Source of the DNA: Candidatus Woesearchaeota archaeon
GTDB taxonomy: Archaea; Nanoarchaeota; Nanoarchaeia; Woesearchaeales; JAGVZT01
Reading direction: 5' to 3'
Assembly: GCA_017608295.1 (NCBI GenBank)
Contig: JAFCGF010000006.1
Location: forward strand, 62,001 to 126,000
DNA: 64,000 bases
The notes under the pieces were generated by a model, which searched no databases, was not told where the DNA came from, and was given only the letters and a program-made list of their open reading frames with translations. Each line of letters begins with the position of its first letter. The first letter of the stretch is position 1. This document shows, piece after piece, positions 60,384-64,000 of this stretch. Both the position numbers and the translations under genes were made by a program.

Positions 60384-62411
60384 CTATACTCTGCCTTCAA
60401 TCAAATCGTCAATAATCTCTGGATTTAGCAAGGTGGTGATATTACCCAACTCTTCAACATCTGTGACTCCATCTGCGATTTTCAGCATAAGGCGTCGCAT
60501 AATCTTGCCTGAACGAGTCTTCAGCAACCCAGGGGTATACTGGATACCTCCCATTCTGCCGAATTTGCCAATCGTCTCTGTCACAAGCGCATCCAGTTCA
60601 CTCGTGAGATCCTCAGTGGCCTCCACTCCTTCGACGAGAGTGACATAGGCATACGCCTGACGCCCGCTCACGAATGTATTGCCTTCGATATCAAAATGCC
60701 TTCCGACCACTGCTGCCTCTGCGACAGACTCGTGGAGGACCAATGCGCTCTCGCATTGAGTACCGCTGATGAGGTGACCTGAGACATTGAATACGTCGTC
60801 GATTCGGCCCATGAGCCAGATGTCTCCGTCCTCGTCGATTTTGGCGCCATCTCCAGTGAAGTACATGTCAGGGATATGCTCGTTTGTCGCGAAATACGTG
60901 TCGATAAACCTATCGTGCTCTCCCCACATAGTACGCATCATCCCTGGCCAGGGTTTCTTTATGAAAAGCATCCCTTCCTCGCCAGGACCGCACTCTCTGC
61001 CGTCCTCATGCAGTACAATGGGCTCGACACCGAAGAACGGCCTTGATGCGCTGCCCGGCTTCAGTGTGTGCGCTCCAGGAAGAGGCGTTATCATAATCCC
61101 GCCTGTCTCTGTCTGCCACCAGGTATCGACTATAGGGATTTCTCCCTTGCCGACCATCTCATGGTACCATCTCCAGGCCTCTGGGTTGATGACCTCACCA
61201 ACAGAGCCCAATACTTTCAGGCTGCTTAGGTCATACCCTTCCAGCCACTCGTCTCCCTTGGCAATAAGGGCACGGATTGCTGTTGGAGCAGTGTAGAACT
61301 GCGTCACTCCGAATTTCTCGATGACCTCCCAGTACCTGCCCGGATCTGGATAGGTCGGGGTGCTCTCAAACATCACACCTGTGGCGCCGTTTGTCAGCGG
61401 CCCGTAGGTGATGTAACTGTGTCCTGTGACCCAGCCAATATCCGCAGCACAGAAGTACACATCGTCCTCGTGGATGTCAAAGATGTTTTTGTGCGAGAAG
61501 GCAATATGTGTGAGATATCCTCCTGTCGTGTGCATCACTCCCTTGGGCTTTCCCGTCGAACCAGAAGTGTACAGGATGAACAGTGGATCCTCTGCGTTCA
61601 TAGGTTCTGCCTCGCACTCAGGGGAGGCGTCTGCCATGAGCTCGCTGTAGGAATGGTCTCTGCCCTCGACCATGTTTACTTCCTCGTCAGTGCGCTCCAC
61701 CACAAAGACTGTTTCGATTGTCGGAGTCTCTTCAAGTGCCTCGTCAGCAACATCCTTTAATGGGAATGACTTCCCTTTACGCCTGGACACATTTGCTGTG
61801 ATAAGTGCCTTACACTCAGAGTCGTTGATGCGCTCACTCAGGGAGTCTGCGCTGAAGCCGCCGAACACGATGGAGTGGATTGCGCCAATTCGTGCGCAGG
61901 CCATCATTGCGACAGGCAGCTCAGGGACCATTCCCATGTAGATTGCGACTCTGTCGCCCTTCTCTATGCCCTGCTCCTTGAGGACATTTGCGAACTTCGA
62001 AACCTCTGTGTGGAGTTCCCTGTAGGTGAATGTCTGGACTTCATCAGGCTCGTCACCCTGCCAGATGAAAGCGGTCTTGTGCTCCCGGTCTGTTCCGAGG
62101 TGCTTGTCAAGACAGTTGTAAGATACATTGAGAGTGCCATCCTTGAACCAGGTGTGCTCAATAGTTCTTGCCTCTGAGTCCCAGTTGTATTCCCTGCCAA
62201 CAGTCGGTTCCTCGAACCACTCAACATACTCTTTCGCAATCTCAAGCCAGAAATTGTCAGGATCTTCAATAGACCTCTCGTACATCGCTTCGTACGTTTC
62301 AGCATCGATGTGCGCTCTTGCGACAACCTCGTCGCTCGGCGGAAAGGTCTGCTGTTCTGTGTCCTTACCTTTACCTGTTATATAGTCCCTAATCTTATCG
62401 ATTAAATCCAT
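60384..62411 (-). CDS. acs: AMP-forming acetyl-CoA synthetase
   Basis: A 675-residue enzyme converting acetate, ATP and CoA to acetyl-CoA. Motifs are YTSGSTGKPKGVMHTTGG, DTWWQTETGG, YFTGDGAKIDEDGDIWLMGRIDDVFNVSGH and the C-terminal K in RSGKIMRR, the site of regulatory acetylation in the family. ATG 62411 is preferred because GGGATG lies a few bases upstream. ADP-forming acetyl-CoA synthetase is the more usual archaeal enzyme, so the AMP-forming type suggests acetate assimilation. The MFS gene lies upstream on the same strand. Confidence 0.95.
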   Translation of the reverse strand: MDLIDKIRDYITGKGKDTEQQTFPPSDEVVARAHIDAETYEAMYERSIEDPDNFWLEIAKEYVEWFEEPTVGREYNWDSEARTIEHTWFKDGTLNVSYNCLDKHLGTDREHKTAFIWQGDEPDEVQTFTYRELHTEVSKFANVLKEQGIEKGDRVAIYMGMVPELPVAMMACARIGAIHSIVFGGFSADSLSERINDSECKALITANVSRRKGKSFPLKDVADEALEETPTIETVFVVERTDEEVNMVEGRDHSYSELMADASPECEAEPMNAEDPLFILYTSGSTGKPKGVMHTTGGYLTHIAFSHKNIFDIHEDDVYFCAADIGWVTGHSYITYGPLTNGATGVMFESTPTYPDPGRYWEVIEKFGVTQFYTAPTAIRALIAKGDEWLEGYDLSSLKVLGSVGEVINPEAWRWYHEMVGKGEIPIVDTWWQTETGGIMITPLPGAHTLKPGSASRPFFGVEPIVLHEDGRECGPGEEGMLFIKKPWPGMMRTMWGEHDRFIDTYFATNEHIPDMYFTGDGAKIDEDGDIWLMGRIDDVFNVSGHLISGTQCESALVLHESVAEAAVVGRHFDIEGNTFVSGRQAYAYVTLVEGVEATEDLTSELDALVTETIGKFGRMGGIQYTPGLLKTRSGKIMRRLMLKIADGVTDVEELGNITTLLNPEIIDDLIEGRV

Positions 62412-62523
62412 TGTACATCCCTTGAAAAGGGGGATTCCGGTTCCCTTCAAAAAGATTTCTGTTTTTTAATGGATATATCAGCCCTAAGCTTGCTCTTCAC
62501 CTCTATAAATATCGAGTGACTGC

Positions 62524-63855
62524 TTATTTGGCTTCAGGAATCTCTGGAGCCTTCAGCAGGAGAGCCAGCACCACAGCTACAATGCACAAAGCTCCAGCAA
62601 TGATAAATGCAGGAAGCCAGGCATTCACGTCTCCAACAGCACCTGCGTCCTTGAAATAACCTGCTAGCAAGGTCGGTCCGATGATGCCTCCGATGCCGTA
62701 ACTGCTGAATACATATCCGTAGTTCTGGCCCACACTCTTGATGCCAAAAAGATCTGCAGTTGCAATGGGGAATAGGGAGAAACAACCCCCATAATTGAAT
62801 CCAATCAGAGTTGCAGCGAGGTAGAAAGTGTACTCGTTCTTCCCTAGCTGGAAGAGGGCGAACATCATAATTGCCTGAACAGCAAAATTGAATGCAAGTG
62901 ATTTTTTGTATCCAATCTTGTCAGAGATAGCTCCCCAGGTGATACGGCCGATGCCATTGAAGATGGCGTAAAAAACTGCCATTGCAGTCCCGGCGATAGC
63001 AGAGGCGCGAACAAAAGTCATTCCTGGATCTGCAGCCTGAAGCGCATCTATTCCAAACAGCTTGATGATGCCAATGACCATCAATCCGGCAAGAGCGCCA
63101 AACATATACATCATCCATATCATGTAGAATTGCTTAGTACGCAGCATTTCCTTGGGCTTGAATTCAAGCCCTGATGCCTTTGCTGCTGCCCTGACATTCT
63201 CGGGATTCCATCCCTCTGGGCTGTACCCTTCTGGAGGATTCACCATCCAGATAGCTCCGATGAAGACCATCACCAAAAAGATTATTCCATAGAAGAGGAA
63301 TGTCTGGTGGATTCCAAAGATGTCAAGGAGCTTTCCCCAGCTGCCTGCCAGCTTGACCCAGATGGTTGCACCAAAGCCAAAGCCCGCAACAGCAAGCCCG
63401 GAGATTAATCCCTTCTTATCTGGGAACCATTTCATGCTCACTGCGATGGGAACGACGTACGTAAGTCCTAAGCCAGTACCTCCTATGACACCGATGGTGA
63501 TGAGCATGCCCCACAGCGAGGAACCAGTGAAAGAAGCAAGGATATAACCAAGACCGAAGAGCGCGCCTCCGATAATGGTGACTTTTCTTGGTCCGTACCG
63601 CTTCAGAAGGCTTCCTGCGAGAATCATGACAAAAGCGAACACGACAAGAGCAACACTGAAGATGACTTGGGTTTCCTTGGTGGAGAAACCAAATTGGCCG
63701 CCATCGGCTATGGCCTTATTGAGGATGGGGGTGAAGACAGACCATGAATAAAGCGCTCCAAGAGCGAGTTGAATTAGAATAGCACCGAAGACTACCAGCC
63801 AGCGGTTCATAAGCTTTGTTTCTTTAATCTCACCAAGTATCTCATCATCAGTCAT
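62524..63855 (-). CDS. MFS transporter, oxalate/formate antiporter (OFA) family
   Basis: A 443-residue transporter with 12 membrane segments. NRWLVVFGAILIQLALGALYSWSVFTPIL is the OFA signature, with RFGPRK-like KRYGPRKVT between TM2 and TM3. ATG 63855 is preferred over ATG 63879 because TATA-like CTATTTAAAGAG (minus strand, about 63891-63902) predicts a start near 63870 and GGGGG lies upstream. The neighbouring acs suggests a carboxylate such as acetate (inference from position). Confidence 0.9.
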   Translation of the reverse strand: MTDDEILGEIKETKLMNRWLVVFGAILIQLALGALYSWSVFTPILNKAIADGGQFGFSTKETQVIFSVALVVFAFVMILAGSLLKRYGPRKVTIIGGALFGLGYILASFTGSSLWGMLITIGVIGGTGLGLTYVVPIAVSMKWFPDKKGLISGLAVAGFGFGATIWVKLAGSWGKLLDIFGIHQTFLFYGIIFLVMVFIGAIWMVNPPEGYSPEGWNPENVRAAAKASGLEFKPKEMLRTKQFYMIWMMYMFGALAGLMVIGIIKLFGIDALQAADPGMTFVRASAIAGTAMAVFYAIFNGIGRITWGAISDKIGYKKSLAFNFAVQAIMMFALFQLGKNEYTFYLAATLIGFNYGGCFSLFPIATADLFGIKSVGQNYGYVFSSYGIGGIIGPTLLAGYFKDAGAVGDVNAWLPAFIIAGALCIVAVVLALLLKAPEIPEAK

Positions 63856-63977
63856 AGGATAAAACCCCCTGCCGGACATAAACAGAGTCTCTTTAAATAG
63901 GTTTTCACGGCGCTATGGTTTCCGCTCTAAGATATAATCACCCAGGAAGTTTAACTACTCTTGAGTTATTAATAGTG

Positions 63978-63993
63978 CAAAGATTTATATATC
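63978..63993 (+). promoter_or_regulatory. Promoter of the next gene beyond the edge
   Basis: AAGATTTATATATCAC on the plus strand is a strong TATA-like box with no gene before the window ends, so it probably belongs to a gene starting beyond 64000. Confidence 0.4.
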
Positions 63994-64000
63994 ACTCTGC

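Overview
The window is archaeal chromosome. It carries exosome subunit Rrp42, the Bud32 kinase, deoxyhypusine synthase, a Hef-type helicase/nuclease, an alpha4-type tRNA-splicing endonuclease, ribosomal protein eL41, archaeal UMP kinase, a form III RuBisCO and a class II tRNA-Leu with an intron at 37/38. Many starts sit about 26-27 bases downstream of a TATA box, so leaderless transcripts are common. Other genes have GGTG/GGAG-type ribosome binding sites. Overall gene content and the type of pilus/archaellum-like coiled-coil proteins suggest a DPANN-type archaeon (perhaps Woesearchaeota-like) with a fairly broad metabolism, but the lineage is an inference. I see no CRISPR array, no intact transposase and no rRNA.

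Layout. 1-8.5 kb: end of rrp41, rrp42, a ParB-like protein, bud32, a class IV aminotransferase, gyrB, a phosphoesterase, and a two-gene operon of deoxyhypusine synthase plus a PLP decarboxylase. 8.7-14.5 kb: a UPF0182 membrane protein, a NYN-domain protein and Hef. 14.5-20.4 kb: a secretion/pilus ATPase, two coiled-coil proteins and three tandem paralogous membrane proteins. 20.5-28.9 kb: EndA, a HerA-like ATPase, a zincin, a duplicated nucleotidyltransferase, a CBS/zinc protein, two paralogous unknowns, a DedA-like protein and superoxide dismutase. 29.1-35.3 kb: an Lrp-type regulator and an ion-transport block (small membrane protein, P-type ATPase, NhaP antiporter, VIT-like protein), with two palindromes between regulator and operon.

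35.4-47.3 kb: intron-containing tRNA-Leu, a three-domain thioredoxin-fold protein, secF-secD, a C39-like protease, TauE/SafE, FKBP, an Ada-type zinc protein, an HxlR regulator, twin palindromic elements, a RecA-fold protein, Memo, an AT-rich tract followed by a strongly structured putative RNA leading into a small possibly Sm-like protein, an SMR-like transporter pair, UMP kinase and an eL41 gene of only 34 codons. 47.3-64 kb: P5C dehydrogenase, split transketolase beside form III RuBisCO, an M16 peptidase pair, an ABC-2 exporter, a GH36 alpha-galactosidase, AMP-forming acetyl-CoA synthetase and an OFA-type MFS transporter.

How genes fit together: RuBisCO plus transketolase point to pentose/nucleotide carbon flowing into 3-phosphoglycerate. 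P5C dehydrogenase and acetyl-CoA synthetase suggest use of amino acids and acetate. The deoxyhypusine synthase operon supports eIF5A modification. EndA can process the intron in the local tRNA-Leu. The strongest candidates for something undescribed are the structured RNA at about 45.17-45.43 kb and the membrane cluster at 14.5-20.4 kb.
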